From the NCBI RefSeq assembly GCF_023231945.1, contig NZ_JAJLJH010000002.1, positions 1 through 64,000 of the forward strand: 64,000 nucleotides of DNA, in the 5' to 3' direction. How positions within the stretch are numbered: the first letter of the stretch is position 1; every line of letters begins with the position of its first letter. Positions 1-8,173 of the stretch are shown in pieces. The position numbers and the translations under genes are program-made. The stretch is from Scleromatobacter humisilvae. GTDB taxonomy: Bacteria > Pseudomonadota > Gammaproteobacteria > Burkholderiales > Burkholderiaceae_C. Below the pieces are notes generated by a model. It worked only from the letters and a program-made list of their open reading frames with translations. It ran no database searches and was not told the DNA's origin.

Positions 1-111
1 TACGCGGACTACAACAAGGCCGCGGCGCAGGACACCGCCAACAACTACAACTTCCCGGCCAACAAGACGAGTGCCGTGTCGTACGGCGCGCAGCTGGAAA
101 TCTGGTTCTGA
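1..111 (+). CDS. C-terminal end of an outer-membrane beta-barrel protein (partial)
   Basis: Only the last 36 codons are in the window; the frame is open from base 1 to a TGA at 109-111. The tail alternates polar and hydrophobic residues and ends in ...YGAQLEIWF. A terminal Phe preceded by alternating hydrophobic positions is the known C-terminal signature recognised by the BAM machinery in outer-membrane beta-barrels. The next two genes degrade 2-keto-3-deoxygalactonate, so a sugar or sugar-acid porin or TonB-dependent receptor is the natural guess, but that is inference. The family cannot be decided from 36 residues. Confidence 0.55.
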   Translation, partial: YADYNKAAAQDTANNYNFPANKTSAVSYGAQLEIWF

Positions 112-162
112 TCCCGTGACCGCGAGGGGTCGGCCTGGTCCGGCCCCGACCTTATCTTCGAC

Positions 163-1116
163 ATGACCGCTGCGTTCATCGGCATCGACTGGGGCACCAC
201 GCATCGCCGCGCCGCGTTGATCGCCGGCGACGGCACGCTGATCGCGGAGCGCGCGGACGGCGAGGGCGCGCTGGCCTGCAAGGGCCGCTTCGGCGCGTCG
301 CTCGAGGCGCTCGTGGCAAGCTTGCCGCAAGCGAGCGCGTCGCTGCCGGTCGTCATGGCCGGCATGGTGGGCGCGGCCATCGGCTGGCAGGCCGTGCCCT
401 ATCTCGATGCCGCGACGCCGTTGTCCGCGCTGGCGCGACATCTCGCGCCCGTGGCCGAGGCGCCGCCCGGCAAGCGCTGGTCCATCGCGCCCGGCTACTG
501 CGTGCGCGGCGCGGCCGGCGAGGTCGACGTGATGCGCGGCGAGGAGACGCAGCTGTTCGGTGCGCTGCATCTGCTGGGCGCGGACGCCGCCGACGGCAGC
601 TACGTGCTGCCCGGTACGCACAGCAAGTGGGTGCGGCTGCACGCCGGCCGCATCACCGAGCTGCGCACTTACATGACCGGCGAGCTGTTCGCGCTGCTGC
701 GCCAGCACGGCACGCTCGCCAGCGCGATGCAGACGGCCAGTGCCGACGACGCCGCCGGCCTGCGGCACGACAGCGTCGCCGACGATCCCGAGTTCCTGCG
801 CGGCGTCGCCGAGGCCGCCGCGCATCCCGTGCTGACGCACGCGCTGTTCGGCGCTCGCGCCCGCGTCGTCACGGGCGGGCTCGCGCCGGGCGCGGCGGCG
901 GCCTACGTGAGCGGCCTGCTGATCGGCGCCGAATGGGCCGATGCCCAGCGCCAGGTCTCGCCCGATGAGCCCGTGCGGGTGATCGGCGAGCCGGCGCTGG
1001 CCGCGCTGCATGCCGCCTGCGCACACCACCACGGCCGGCGCCTCGAATCGCTCGATGCGCGGCAGATCCAGCTGGCCGCCTGGCGCGCGCTGGCGACGCA
1101 GGAGTTGACTGCATGA
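163..1116 (+). CDS. dgoK: 2-dehydro-3-deoxygalactonokinase
   Basis: Phosphorylates 2-keto-3-deoxy-D-galactonate in the cytoplasm, the step before aldol cleavage in D-galactonate (De Ley-Doudoroff) catabolism. The 317-residue protein starts with the sugar-kinase phosphate loop FIGIDWGTTHRRAALI. It carries the family-typical VMRGEETQLFG and LPGTHSKWVRL segments and a late VTGGLAPG loop. Length and motifs match the DgoK family throughout. The ATG at 163 lies 52 bases after the preceding stop, and the 3' end overlaps the aldolase start (ATGA at 1113-1116), so the two are translationally coupled. Together they point to growth on galactonate or galactose polymers. No regulator of the pathway is inside the window. 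Confidence 0.93.
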   Translation: MTAAFIGIDWGTTHRRAALIAGDGTLIAERADGEGALACKGRFGASLEALVASLPQASASLPVVMAGMVGAAIGWQAVPYLDAATPLSALARHLAPVAEAPPGKRWSIAPGYCVRGAAGEVDVMRGEETQLFGALHLLGADAADGSYVLPGTHSKWVRLHAGRITELRTYMTGELFALLRQHGTLASAMQTASADDAAGLRHDSVADDPEFLRGVAEAAAHPVLTHALFGARARVVTGGLAPGAAAAYVSGLLIGAEWADAQRQVSPDEPVRVIGEPALAALHAACAHHHGRRLESLDARQIQLAAWRALATQELTA

Positions 1117-1751
1117 CCGAATCGAATCCGACCACCTGGCCGCCCGAGCTGCCGCTCGTGGCGATCCTGCGCGGCCTGCAGCCCGAACGGGCGGCCGACG
1201 TCGCGCGGGTGCTGTTCGACGCGGGCTTCCGCGCGCTCGAGGTGCCGCTCAACCGGCCCGGCGCGATCGCCGCCATCGCCACCATCGTGCCGCTGGCGCC
1301 GGCCGATGCCTGGATCGGCGCCGGCACCGTGCTCGACACCGCGCAGGTCGACGCCGTCGGCGACACGGGCGCGTCGCTGGTCGTCTCGCCGCACTTCGAC
1401 GCCGGCGTGGTGCGGCGCGCCCGCGAACGCGGCATGCGCGTCGTGCCCGGCGTGTTCACCGCGTCCGAGGCCTTCGCCGCGTGGCGCGCCGGGGCCGACG
1501 CGCTGAAGATCTTCCCGGCCGAGGCGATGACCCACGCGGGACTCGCGGGCCTGACGACCGTGCTGCCGCCGGGCCTGCCGCTGTGGCCCGTGGGCGGCAT
1601 TGCGCCGGACAACCTCGGCCCGTGGCGCCGCGCCGGCGCCACGGGCTTCGGCCTCGGCGGCGGGCTGTTCAAGCCGGAGCTGACGATCCTGGAGATCGCC
1701 TCGCGCGCCCGCGCCTACGTGGACGCGTGGAACGCCGGTGTGCCTGCCTGA
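1113..1751 (+). CDS. dgoA: 2-dehydro-3-deoxy-6-phosphogalactonate aldolase
   Basis: Class I aldolase that cleaves 2-keto-3-deoxy-6-phosphogalactonate to pyruvate and glyceraldehyde 3-phosphate. The 212-residue protein is a single KDPG/KDPGal aldolase TIM barrel. LVAILRGLQPERA is the N-terminal strand with the catalytic-region Arg, GAGTVLD is a substrate loop, DALKIFPAE contains the Schiff-base Lys, and PVGGI holds the phosphate-binding glycines. Placement directly behind dgoK with a 4-base overlap supports the galactonate rather than the gluconate epimer. The final GLGGGLFKP segment is typical of DgoA. Confidence 0.93.
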   Translation: MTESNPTTWPPELPLVAILRGLQPERAADVARVLFDAGFRALEVPLNRPGAIAAIATIVPLAPADAWIGAGTVLDTAQVDAVGDTGASLVVSPHFDAGVVRRARERGMRVVPGVFTASEAFAAWRAGADALKIFPAEAMTHAGLAGLTTVLPPGLPLWPVGGIAPDNLGPWRRAGATGFGLGGGLFKPELTILEIASRARAYVDAWNAGVPA

Positions 1752-1855
1752 GGGCGCGACTGTCGCGTATAGCCGACGACACCCCAATTTGAAGGGCGCG
1801 CGGGCGCGGCGGCGTCCCTAGACTGGGCCGCACCCACTTCGAAGTCGCGCCCGCC

Positions 1856-2269
1856 ATGGACGTCATCACCCGCCTCGCGGCGTTGCTCGTCGCCATCCTG
1901 CTGGCGATCGACGCGTTCTCGGGCGAGCGCACGGAGACGCTGCGGGTCGACCGCCACACGCTCACCCACGGCTCGAGCTGGCGCCACGACGACACCTACC
2001 GCCTGCACTTCATCGGCGGCCGCGTGGAATCGTGCGAGGTCGGCTGGTCGGCGTTCAACGCGCTCGCCGACGGCGACGAGGTCTCCGTCGACACCAGCCG
2101 CGTCTTCAAGTCCTGCGACGGCATCCGCCGCGGCGACGAGGCCGTCGCGCGGCCGAACGCGCGCAAGTGGTTCATGCTGATCCCGATCGCGATCCTGCTG
2201 GCCGCGGCGTTCGGCTTGATCCAGTTCGAGCGCAGCGTCGATGACGATCGCCGCTGGTGGTTCGGTTGA
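1856..2269 (+). CDS. Hypothetical protein with two membrane helices
   Basis: I do not recognise the family. The 137-residue protein has an N-terminal hydrophobic helix (about residues 5-20, LAALLVAILLAIDAF), a charged middle region of about 80 residues with two Cys, and a second helix near residues 105-122 (WFMLIPIAILLAAAFGLI). It ends in a short charged Trp-containing tail. This predicts a small inner-membrane protein with the middle domain on one side. The following gene starts 10 bases after this stop and its ribosome-binding site overlaps the stop, so the two are probably co-expressed. Confidence 0.6.
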   Translation: MDVITRLAALLVAILLAIDAFSGERTETLRVDRHTLTHGSSWRHDDTYRLHFIGGRVESCEVGWSAFNALADGDEVSVDTSRVFKSCDGIRRGDEAVARPNARKWFMLIPIAILLAAAFGLIQFERSVDDDRRWWFG

Positions 2270-2279
2270 GGAGTTCCAG

Positions 2280-2711
2280 GTGAGCTACGACTTCATGCTG
2301 ATGAGACTGTCTCCGATGCCGTCGCCCGGCCCGGTCAGCGAGCGGGTCAGCGACGAGGCGGCCCAGCAGCCGATCGCCAGCCTGGCGCCGTTGCGCGACG
2401 CGGCGCGTTCGAGCGCGCTGTTCGCGCCGGACGCGATCCGCATCGACGGCGACGAGCGCTTCACCTGGAAAACGCCCGACGGCGGCCAGATCGAGGTGAG
2501 CGCGGTCGCGAACGTCGTCAGCCTGCGCATGCACGCGCATTGGAGCCATGCGGCGCGGCTGTTCGAGTTGGCGCTGGGCTTGTGGCCGGATCTCGTGCTG
2601 CTGGACCTGCAGCAGGATCAGCTGCACGACCCGGCCAGCTTCCGCGTGGCCATCGCGCGCAACGACAGCGAGCTGGCCGACGCGCGGGCTCGCAGGGACG
2701 CCGGCGCCTGA
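2280..2711 (+). CDS. Hypothetical protein, small cytoplasmic
   Basis: I place the start at the GTG at 2280 (VSYDFMLMRLSP...) because GAGGAG at 2267-2272 sits at the right distance. An in-frame ATG at 2241 would overlap the previous gene and add residues of poor quality. The product is about 143 residues, soluble, without a signal peptide. The front MSYDFMLMRLSP-type opening is seen in short uncharacterised proteins thought to act in toxin-immunity-like or DUF contexts, but I cannot assign a function. Paired with the small membrane protein just upstream and followed convergently by rlhA one base away. Confidence 0.6.
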   Translation: MSYDFMLMRLSPMPSPGPVSERVSDEAAQQPIASLAPLRDAARSSALFAPDAIRIDGDERFTWKTPDGGQIEVSAVANVVSLRMHAHWSHAARLFELALGLWPDLVLLDLQQDQLHDPASFRVAIARNDSELADARARRDAGA

Positions 2712-2712
2712 C

Positions 2713-4725
2713 TCAGTGCCCCGCCCGCTGCGGCGCCGGACGCGTGCGGAAGAAGGTCATCGGCACGGCCATCGCCTCGTTGATCACCTGCTTCTTGATC
2801 TTGCCGACGACGTGCATCTCGCACGGCTTGCAGTCGAAGCGCAGCGTCAGCTTCTCGCTGCCGTTCTGCAGCACGAGCGGCTCGGCGCGCACCGTGCCCT
2901 GCACGCCGGTGACGCCCTTGGCCTGCTTCGGGCACAGCGACATCGACCAGCGCACGCAGTGCTTGGTGATCATCAGGCTGACCTCGCCCAGTTCCTCGTG
3001 GCTCTCGTAGGCCGCCTCGACGACCTTGACGCCGTGCTTCAGGTAGAAGTCGTGCGCGGGCTGGTTGTAGACGTTGGCGAGGTAGCTGAGCGTGTCTTCG
3101 GGGAAGGGCGCAGGCGGCTCGACGGGCATGGCGCGGGGCAGGATCTCGCGCTGGTCGATGCGCGCCTGCTCCAGGCGTTCCAGCGCTTCGCGGCGCAGCG
3201 CGTTGAGTCGGCTGGCCGGCACGAACCACGGCTGCGACGTCGCGATCGTCAGCTCGGTCAGCGAGAAGATGGTCCCGCCGACCTTGGACAGGTGCTCGCG
3301 CAGCATGGCCACACCGCGCTCGACGTCGCGCGCCGGCTGCAGTTCCAGCAGCGCGTCGGCGTGCGCCGCGAAGCCGCGTTCGTCGCTGACCGCCAGGCGC
3401 AGGCCGCCGGCGACGTCCGACAACGTCATCCACACGCCGATCAGCCGCTCCGCCGACTTGCGTTCCAGCAGGCGATCCCACTGCATGTCGCGGTTGCGAT
3501 GCAGCTGCGGCTTCGAGCGGATGTCCTTCAGCTCCGACATCGGCTGGTTCGGCTCGATGCGCCAGCGGTTCGCTTGACCCGGCAGGCGCGCGACGACGTT
3601 GGCCTGCAGGCCGACGAGTTCCTTCTGCAGGTCGAGGTAGGTCAGGCCGTCGCCGTTGTTCAGGACGGTGTCGGCGTCGTCGAGCTCCGCCTCGAAGTGG
3701 TCGGCCGCAACCTTGGTGACGTGGCCGACGAACAGGCCCGCGTGCTTGGGCGTGTCGAACGCGCCGATGTCCATCTTGCGGCCCGTGACGAAGTAGTCGG
3801 TGGACTCGCGATTGAAGTTGCGATCGGGATCGGGCACGAAGTTGAACGTCGCCTTGCCGGCCGACGAGGCGCGCAGCTCGGGGCGGCGCTCCAGCATCTC
3901 GTCGAGCTGGCGGCGGTAGTGGGCGGTGATGTTCTTCACGTAGCCCATGTCCTTGTAGCGGCCCTCGATCTTGAAGCTGCGGATGCCCGCATCCACCAGC
4001 GTGTCGAGGTTGGCGGTCTGGTTGTTGTCCTTCATCGACAGCACGTGGCTGTCGTGCGCCACGATGCCGCCCTTGGCATCGGTGACCGTGTAGGGCAGGC
4101 GGCAGGGCTGCGAACAGTCGCCGCGGTTGGCGCTGCGCCCGGTGTGCGCGTGGCTCAGGTAGCACTGGCCGCTGTAGGCGACGCACAGCGCGCCGTGGAT
4201 GAAGAATTCGAGCGTGGCGTTGGGCGTGACGGCGGCGATGTCGCGGATCTGGCGCAGGTCGAGCTCGCGCGCGATCACCATCTGCGAGAAGCCGACGTCC
4301 TGCAGGAACTTCGCCTTCTCGGGCGTGCGGATGTCGGTCTGCGTGCTGGCGTGCAGCTGGATCGGCGGCAGGTCCAACATCAGCAGGCCCATGTCCTGCA
4401 CGATCAGCGCGTCGGCGCCGGCCTCGTGCACGGCCCAGGCCATCTTGCGCGCATCTTCCAGCTCGTCGTCGCGCAGGATCGTGTTGAGCGTGATGAACAC
4501 CTTCGCGCCGTAGCGGTGCGCATGGCGCGTGAGGCGCTCGATGTCGCGGATATCGTTGCCCGCCGACGCGCGCGCGCCGAAGGCCGGGCCGCCGATGTAG
4601 ATCGCGTCGGCGCCGTGGTTCACCGCCTCGATGCCGATGTCGGCGTTCTTCGCGGGCGCGAGCAGCTCGATCTCGGCGGTGACGGCCGGCGCCACCGAGG
4701 TGAAGTTGAACGGGGTCGAATGCAT
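2713..4725 (-). CDS. rlhA: 23S rRNA 5-hydroxycytidine synthesis protein RlhA (U32 peptidase family)
   Basis: RlhA (YdcP in E. coli) is required for 5-hydroxycytidine at C2501 of 23S rRNA. The product is 670 residues, against 653 in E. coli, and is much longer than the tRNA-acting paralogue TrhP (about 450). Segments strongly shared with RlhA include ELLAPAKNADIGIEAVNHGA, FFIHGALCVAYSGQCYLSHA, GRSANRGDCSQPCRLPY, SFKIEGRYKDM and, near the end, KHCVRWSMSLCPKQAKG with FDCKPCEMHV. The clustered Cys residues are likely iron-sulfur ligands in this family, relevant given the isc operon at 23 kb. The ATG at 4725 begins MHSTPFNFTS. It is monocistronic, convergent with the upstream small gene. Confidence 0.92.
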   Translation of the reverse strand: MHSTPFNFTSVAPAVTAEIELLAPAKNADIGIEAVNHGADAIYIGGPAFGARASAGNDIRDIERLTRHAHRYGAKVFITLNTILRDDELEDARKMAWAVHEAGADALIVQDMGLLMLDLPPIQLHASTQTDIRTPEKAKFLQDVGFSQMVIARELDLRQIRDIAAVTPNATLEFFIHGALCVAYSGQCYLSHAHTGRSANRGDCSQPCRLPYTVTDAKGGIVAHDSHVLSMKDNNQTANLDTLVDAGIRSFKIEGRYKDMGYVKNITAHYRRQLDEMLERRPELRASSAGKATFNFVPDPDRNFNRESTDYFVTGRKMDIGAFDTPKHAGLFVGHVTKVAADHFEAELDDADTVLNNGDGLTYLDLQKELVGLQANVVARLPGQANRWRIEPNQPMSELKDIRSKPQLHRNRDMQWDRLLERKSAERLIGVWMTLSDVAGGLRLAVSDERGFAAHADALLELQPARDVERGVAMLREHLSKVGGTIFSLTELTIATSQPWFVPASRLNALRREALERLEQARIDQREILPRAMPVEPPAPFPEDTLSYLANVYNQPAHDFYLKHGVKVVEAAYESHEELGEVSLMITKHCVRWSMSLCPKQAKGVTGVQGTVRAEPLVLQNGSEKLTLRFDCKPCEMHVVGKIKKQVINEAMAVPMTFFRTRPAPQRAGH

Positions 4726-4940
4726 GGTGTCTGGCTCGAGAAGGGCGAGTGCGGCGCCTCGTGGGCGGCGGTCGCGAGGGCGCGGCGAAGGCGGCGGGTG
4801 CGGACGACGGCGTCCGGCAGGGCGCGCTTCGACGGCAGGTGGGCCAGTGGCGCGCGCAACGTCGGATTATCGCAGCTGCCGCGATTTTGTGCACCTCCTG
4901 CCTGGGCGTTCGTCACGACGGCCGCTTAGACTGCCCGGCC

Positions 4941-5606
4941 GTGACCCATCCGCTCCTCGCCCGCCTGCGCGACGCCGCGCGCCAGAACGCCATTCCCGGT
5001 GCCGTGCTGCAGACGCTGACGCTCCTGCTGCTGCTCGGCTACGACCGCTGGACGCCCGCGCACGACGTCCTCGAACACCTGCTGCGCCTGAAGCTCTCCT
5101 GGGGCGCGGCCTACTCGTTCCTGGCCGGCGCGCTGTTCGCCGGCCTGCTGCCGCGCCTCGTGCTTCGCCTCAAAGGCGCAGGCGGCCAGCACTTCGCCGT
5201 CGAGCTGGCCTTCGCGATGGCGTTCTGGGGCTGGCGCAGCGTCGAGGTCGACCTGTTCTACCGGCTGCAGGCCCACTGGTTCGGCGCCGCCGCCGACTGG
5301 AACGTCGTGCTGGCCAAGACCGCGGTCGACCAGCTGCTCTACAGCCCGCTGTGGGCCGTGTCCGAGATCGCGCTCGCGTTCGAGTGGAAGGAGGCCGGCT
5401 TCTCGTGGCGGCGCATGCGCCCGCGCCTCGATCGCGACTTCTTCGCCACGCGCCTGCCCGCCGCGATGCTCGGCAACGCGATGGTTTGGCTGCCGGCGGT
5501 GGTGGCGATCTACCTGCTGCCGGGCGCGCTGCAGCTGCCGGTGTCCAACCTGGTCGGCAGCTTCTGGGTGCTGCTGATGATCGTGCTGCTCAAGCGCGCG
5601 GATTAG
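4941..5606 (+). CDS. Mpv17/PMP22-like integral membrane protein
   Basis: I chose the GTG at 4941 (VTHPLLARLRDAARQ), since upstream in-frame codons are low-complexity and overlap the rlhA promoter. The 221-residue protein has about four hydrophobic helices. The central KTAVDQLLYSPLW and the C-terminal NAMVWLPAVVAIYLLP followed by ...LVGSFWVLLMIVLL resemble the DQ...P and N..W.P....Y..P......W signatures of the Mpv17/PMP22 family, best known from mitochondria and peroxisomes. The similarity is read by eye and a profile search would settle it. The function would remain unknown; membrane channel activity is proposed for the eukaryotic members. The 3' end overlaps the convergent yigI gene by 4 bases. 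Confidence 0.55.
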   Translation: MTHPLLARLRDAARQNAIPGAVLQTLTLLLLLGYDRWTPAHDVLEHLLRLKLSWGAAYSFLAGALFAGLLPRLVLRLKGAGGQHFAVELAFAMAFWGWRSVEVDLFYRLQAHWFGAAADWNVVLAKTAVDQLLYSPLWAVSEIALAFEWKEAGFSWRRMRPRLDRDFFATRLPAAMLGNAMVWLPAVVAIYLLPGALQLPVSNLVGSFWVLLMIVLLKRAD

Positions 5607-6106
5607 GCGAGGATGTAGGACGCCGCGCCCGTCGCGATCAGCACGCCGTCCTCGTTGACGAGCCGCATCTGCGTGGAGCCGACGCGTCCGCCCAGGCGCG
5701 TGACCTCGGCACTCGCCACGAAATGCTTGCCGACGCCCTGGCGCAGGAAGTCGACGCGCAGGTCGATCGTGCCCATGCGCGAGAAGCGCTGCAGCACCTG
5801 GTCGGCGGAGTCGGCGGGATGCTTGTCGGCGATGGCCGCCATCAGCGCGAGGCCGGCGGTGGCGTCCAGCACCGCGCTGATCACGCCGCCATGCAGCCTG
5901 CCGTAGAGGAAATGGCCCACCAGCTCGGGCTTCATGTCGAAGCGCAGCGACGGCGTGGGCGGCGCGATCGACTGCAGCCGCAGCCCGAGCACCTCGTTGA
6001 AGCGGATGCGCTGCTCGAACATCTCGGTGAGCGCGGCAAGAAAGCGGGCCTGTTCGGCGGCGGAGCGGTGTGCGGGGTCGGATGACATGGCAGCCATGCT
6101 ACCCAA
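5603..6106 (-). CDS. yigI: YigI-type thioesterase family protein (hot-dog fold)
   Basis: The 167-residue protein matches the E. coli YigI pattern. It has RIRFNEVLGLRL at the front, then GHFLYGRLHGGVISAVLDATAG with the hot-dog HGG catalytic region. The highly conserved RFSRMGTIDLRVDFLRQG follows, then a final strand VNEDGVLIATGAASY. Members are acyl-CoA thioesterases acting on medium or long chains. The ATG at 6106 (MGSMAAMSSD) has two further in-frame Met within 7 codons, so the exact start is uncertain. It is convergent with the Mpv17-like gene and divergent from the DUF1624 gene, with about 26 bases between start codons. Confidence 0.82.
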   Translation of the reverse strand: MGSMAAMSSDPAHRSAAEQARFLAALTEMFEQRIRFNEVLGLRLQSIAPPTPSLRFDMKPELVGHFLYGRLHGGVISAVLDATAGLALMAAIADKHPADSADQVLQRFSRMGTIDLRVDFLRQGVGKHFVASAEVTRLGGRVGSTQMRLVNEDGVLIATGAASYILA

Positions 6107-6132
6107 CGGCCGCGTGAGGTATCGTCCCGCCC

Positions 6133-6897
6133 GTGACGAATAGACTCCCCGCTCAACGCTTCGACCGTCTCGACCTCTGGCGCGGCCTCGCCATGGTCTG
6201 GATGGCCTGCTTCCACTTCTCGTTCGACCTCAACCAGTTCCACGTCATCGCGCGGCAGAACTTCTACGGCGACCCGTTCTGGACCACGCAACGCCTGTGC
6301 ATCGTCTCGATGTTCCTGCTCGGCGCGGGCGCGGGCCAGGCCGTGGCCATCGATGCCGGCCAGACCTGGGCGCGCTTCTGGCGCCGCTGGGGCCAGGTCG
6401 CCGGCTGCGCGCTTCTGGTGTCGATCGGCTCGCTGCAGATGTTCCCGCACAGCTGGATCAGCTTCGGCGTGCTGCACGGCATGGCGGTGATGCTGATCCT
6501 GCTGCGCCTGCTCGGCACCGCGCTCCCGCCGGCGCGTCTCGCGCGCGCGCCGCTCGCGCTCGCGGGCGTGGCGGCGCTCGCGATCGTCGCGTGGCTGCTG
6601 CCGCACGCCGTCTCCGATCCGTTCTTCGACAGCCGCCTCACCAACTGGGTCGGCCTGATCACGCACCTGCCGCAGACCGAGGACTACGTGCCCGTGCTGC
6701 CCTGGTTCGGCATGATGCTGGCGGGCTACCTCGCCGCCAGCCTGCTGCTGGTGCATGCGCGCGCCGTGTTCACCGGCGGCGTCCCGTCGTTCGTGCGACC
6801 ACTGTCCGTGCTCGGACGCTGGTCGCTCAGTTTCTACATGCTCCACCAGCCGATCCTGATAGGCTCGCTGGAACTTTTCAGATTGGTCTTCAAATGA
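6133..6897 (+). CDS. DUF1624 / heparan-alpha-glucosaminide N-acetyltransferase-like membrane protein
   Basis: The 254-residue polytopic protein starts with GTG at 6133. The opening RFDRLDLWRGLAMVWMACFHFSFDL is the typical first helix of DUF1624/HGSNAT-type acyltransferases, with the conserved D-x-x-R-G and a His in the membrane helix. About seven hydrophobic segments follow, ending in SFYMLHQPILIG, also a membrane acyltransferase hallmark. The substrate is unknown; transfer of an acetyl group across the inner membrane to a cell-envelope glycan is the family idea. The stop overlaps the rlmB start (ATGA at 6894-6897), so the two are co-translated. Confidence 0.8.
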   Translation: MTNRLPAQRFDRLDLWRGLAMVWMACFHFSFDLNQFHVIARQNFYGDPFWTTQRLCIVSMFLLGAGAGQAVAIDAGQTWARFWRRWGQVAGCALLVSIGSLQMFPHSWISFGVLHGMAVMLILLRLLGTALPPARLARAPLALAGVAALAIVAWLLPHAVSDPFFDSRLTNWVGLITHLPQTEDYVPVLPWFGMMLAGYLAASLLLVHARAVFTGGVPSFVRPLSVLGRWSLSFYMLHQPILIGSLELFRLVFK

Positions 6898-7640
6898 GCA
6901 GCCCTCGCGTCCTCTTCGGTTTTCACGCCATCACGGTGCGCATGAAGACCGCGCCGAAGTCCGTCATCGAGCTGCACGTCGAGGCCAACCGGCGCGATGC
7001 GCGCATGCGGTCGTTCGTCGATCGCGCGCGCGAGTCCGACATCAAGATCGTCGAGACCGACGGCGAACGCCTGGACAAGATGGCCGGCACCTCGCGCCAC
7101 CAGGGCGTGGTCGCGCGCGTCGAGCATGTGGCGATGCCGCATTCGCTGGACGAGGTCGTCGAGGCGATCGAAGGGCCGCCGCTGCTGCTGATCCTCGACG
7201 GCGTCACCGACCCGCACAACCTCGGTGCCTGCCTGCGCGTGGCCGACGGCGCGGGCGCGCACGCGATCGTCGCGCCCAAGGATCACGCCGTCGGCGTCAA
7301 TGCGACGGTCGCCAAGGTGGCCAGCGGCGCGGCGGAGACGGTGCCCTACATCATGGTCACCAATCTCGCGCGCACGCTGAACGAGCTGAAGGACTTCGAC
7401 ATCCGCATCATCGGCACCAGCGACGACGCCGAGCAGGATCTCTACGACCTCGACCTCACCGGCCCCGTCGCCTTCGTGCTGGGCAGCGAGGGCGACGGCA
7501 TGCGCCAGCTCACGCGCAAGACCTGCGACCAGCTGGTGCGCATCCCGATGGCCGGCGCGGTCGAGAGCCTCAACGTGTCGGTGGCCGCGGGCGTGTGCCT
7601 GTTCGAGGCGCTGCGCCAGCGCACCAAGGCCGCGGTCTAG
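6894..7640 (+). CDS. rlmB: 23S rRNA (guanosine-2'-O)-methyltransferase RlmB
   Basis: A SpoU-class methyltransferase that modifies G2251 in 23S rRNA. The 248-residue protein has the substrate-binding domain first (VLFGFHAITVRMK, GTSRHQGVVA). The SPOUT trefoil-knot motifs follow: LILDGVTDPHNLGACLRVADG (motif 1), VAFVLGSEGDGM (motif 2) and IPMAGAVESLNVSVAAGVCLFE (motif 3). The ATG at 6894 overlaps the previous stop, and the frame does not sensibly extend upstream. Length matches E. coli RlmB (243). Convergent with the chromate transporter genes, the stops overlapping by 4 bases. Confidence 0.96.
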   Translation: MSSPRVLFGFHAITVRMKTAPKSVIELHVEANRRDARMRSFVDRARESDIKIVETDGERLDKMAGTSRHQGVVARVEHVAMPHSLDEVVEAIEGPPLLLILDGVTDPHNLGACLRVADGAGAHAIVAPKDHAVGVNATVAKVASGAAETVPYIMVTNLARTLNELKDFDIRIIGTSDDAEQDLYDLDLTGPVAFVLGSEGDGMRQLTRKTCDQLVRIPMAGAVESLNVSVAAGVCLFEALRQRTKAAV

Positions 7641-8173
7641 CCGAGAACGGCCCCGACCAGTCCGCCGGCGCCGATCAGCCACAGCGGACTGATCTTCGTG
7701 CGCACGCACACGGCGACAGTCGCCAGCATCGCCACGAGCAGCCACGGGTTGCCGTAGCCGGGCTTGCCGAGGATGAAGCCGGTCGACAGCACGAGGCCCA
7801 CCGTCAGCGGCGCCATGCCGGCCACGAAGGCCTGCACGCCGCGCGTGTTGCGCCGCGCCTCGCCCCAGCGCGCTGCGAGGTAGGTGAGGGTGGTCGAGGG
7901 CAGCAGGATGCCGGCCATCGTCACGCACATGCCGAAGAAGCCGCCGATGCCCCAGCCGAGCACGGCGACGAACAGCAGGTTGGGCCCGGGCGCGGCCTGC
8001 GCGATCGCGACCGACGCGCTGAACTGCTCGTTGGTCATCCAGTGGTGCTGCTCGACCAGGAAGCGGTGCATCTCGGGCGCGGTGCCGATGGCGCCGCCGA
8101 TCGACAGGAGCGACAGCAGCAGGTATTGCGCGAAGACGGCGAGCCAGTCGCCGCCGGACAGGACCGGCGTCAT
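7637..8173 (-). CDS. chrA: Chromate transporter, second half (short-chain ChrA type)
   Basis: The 178-residue membrane protein holds a single chromate-transport (CHR) domain. VFAQYLLLSLLSIGGAIGT, SVAIAQAAPGPNLLFVAVLGW and GMAPLTVGLVLSTGF contain the conserved FxxxxxxGG and PGP motifs. Long ChrA proteins fuse two such domains in opposite orientation; here they are two genes. The ATG at 8173 overlaps the stop of the other half gene (ATGA), giving coupled translation in the order expected for the SCHR heterodimeric efflux pumps. Role: export of chromate or a related oxyanion across the inner membrane. Substrate is by family, not proven. Confidence 0.88.
   Translation of the reverse strand: MTPVLSGGDWLAVFAQYLLLSLLSIGGAIGTAPEMHRFLVEQHHWMTNEQFSASVAIAQAAPGPNLLFVAVLGWGIGGFFGMCVTMAGILLPSTTLTYLAARWGEARRNTRGVQAFVAGMAPLTVGLVLSTGFILGKPGYGNPWLLVAMLATVAVCVRTKISPLWLIGAGGLVGAVLG

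Noticed and set aside
127-150. GC-rich inverted repeat after the first partial gene, considered as a terminator
   Set aside because: The stem is interrupted and no T run follows; too weak to annotate.
2548-4929. Very long plus-strand open frame antisense to rlhA
   Set aside because: Composition (Arg, Ala, Val, Gly repeats) is that of a codon-shadow of a GC-rich gene; rlhA on the other strand matches a named family over its full length.
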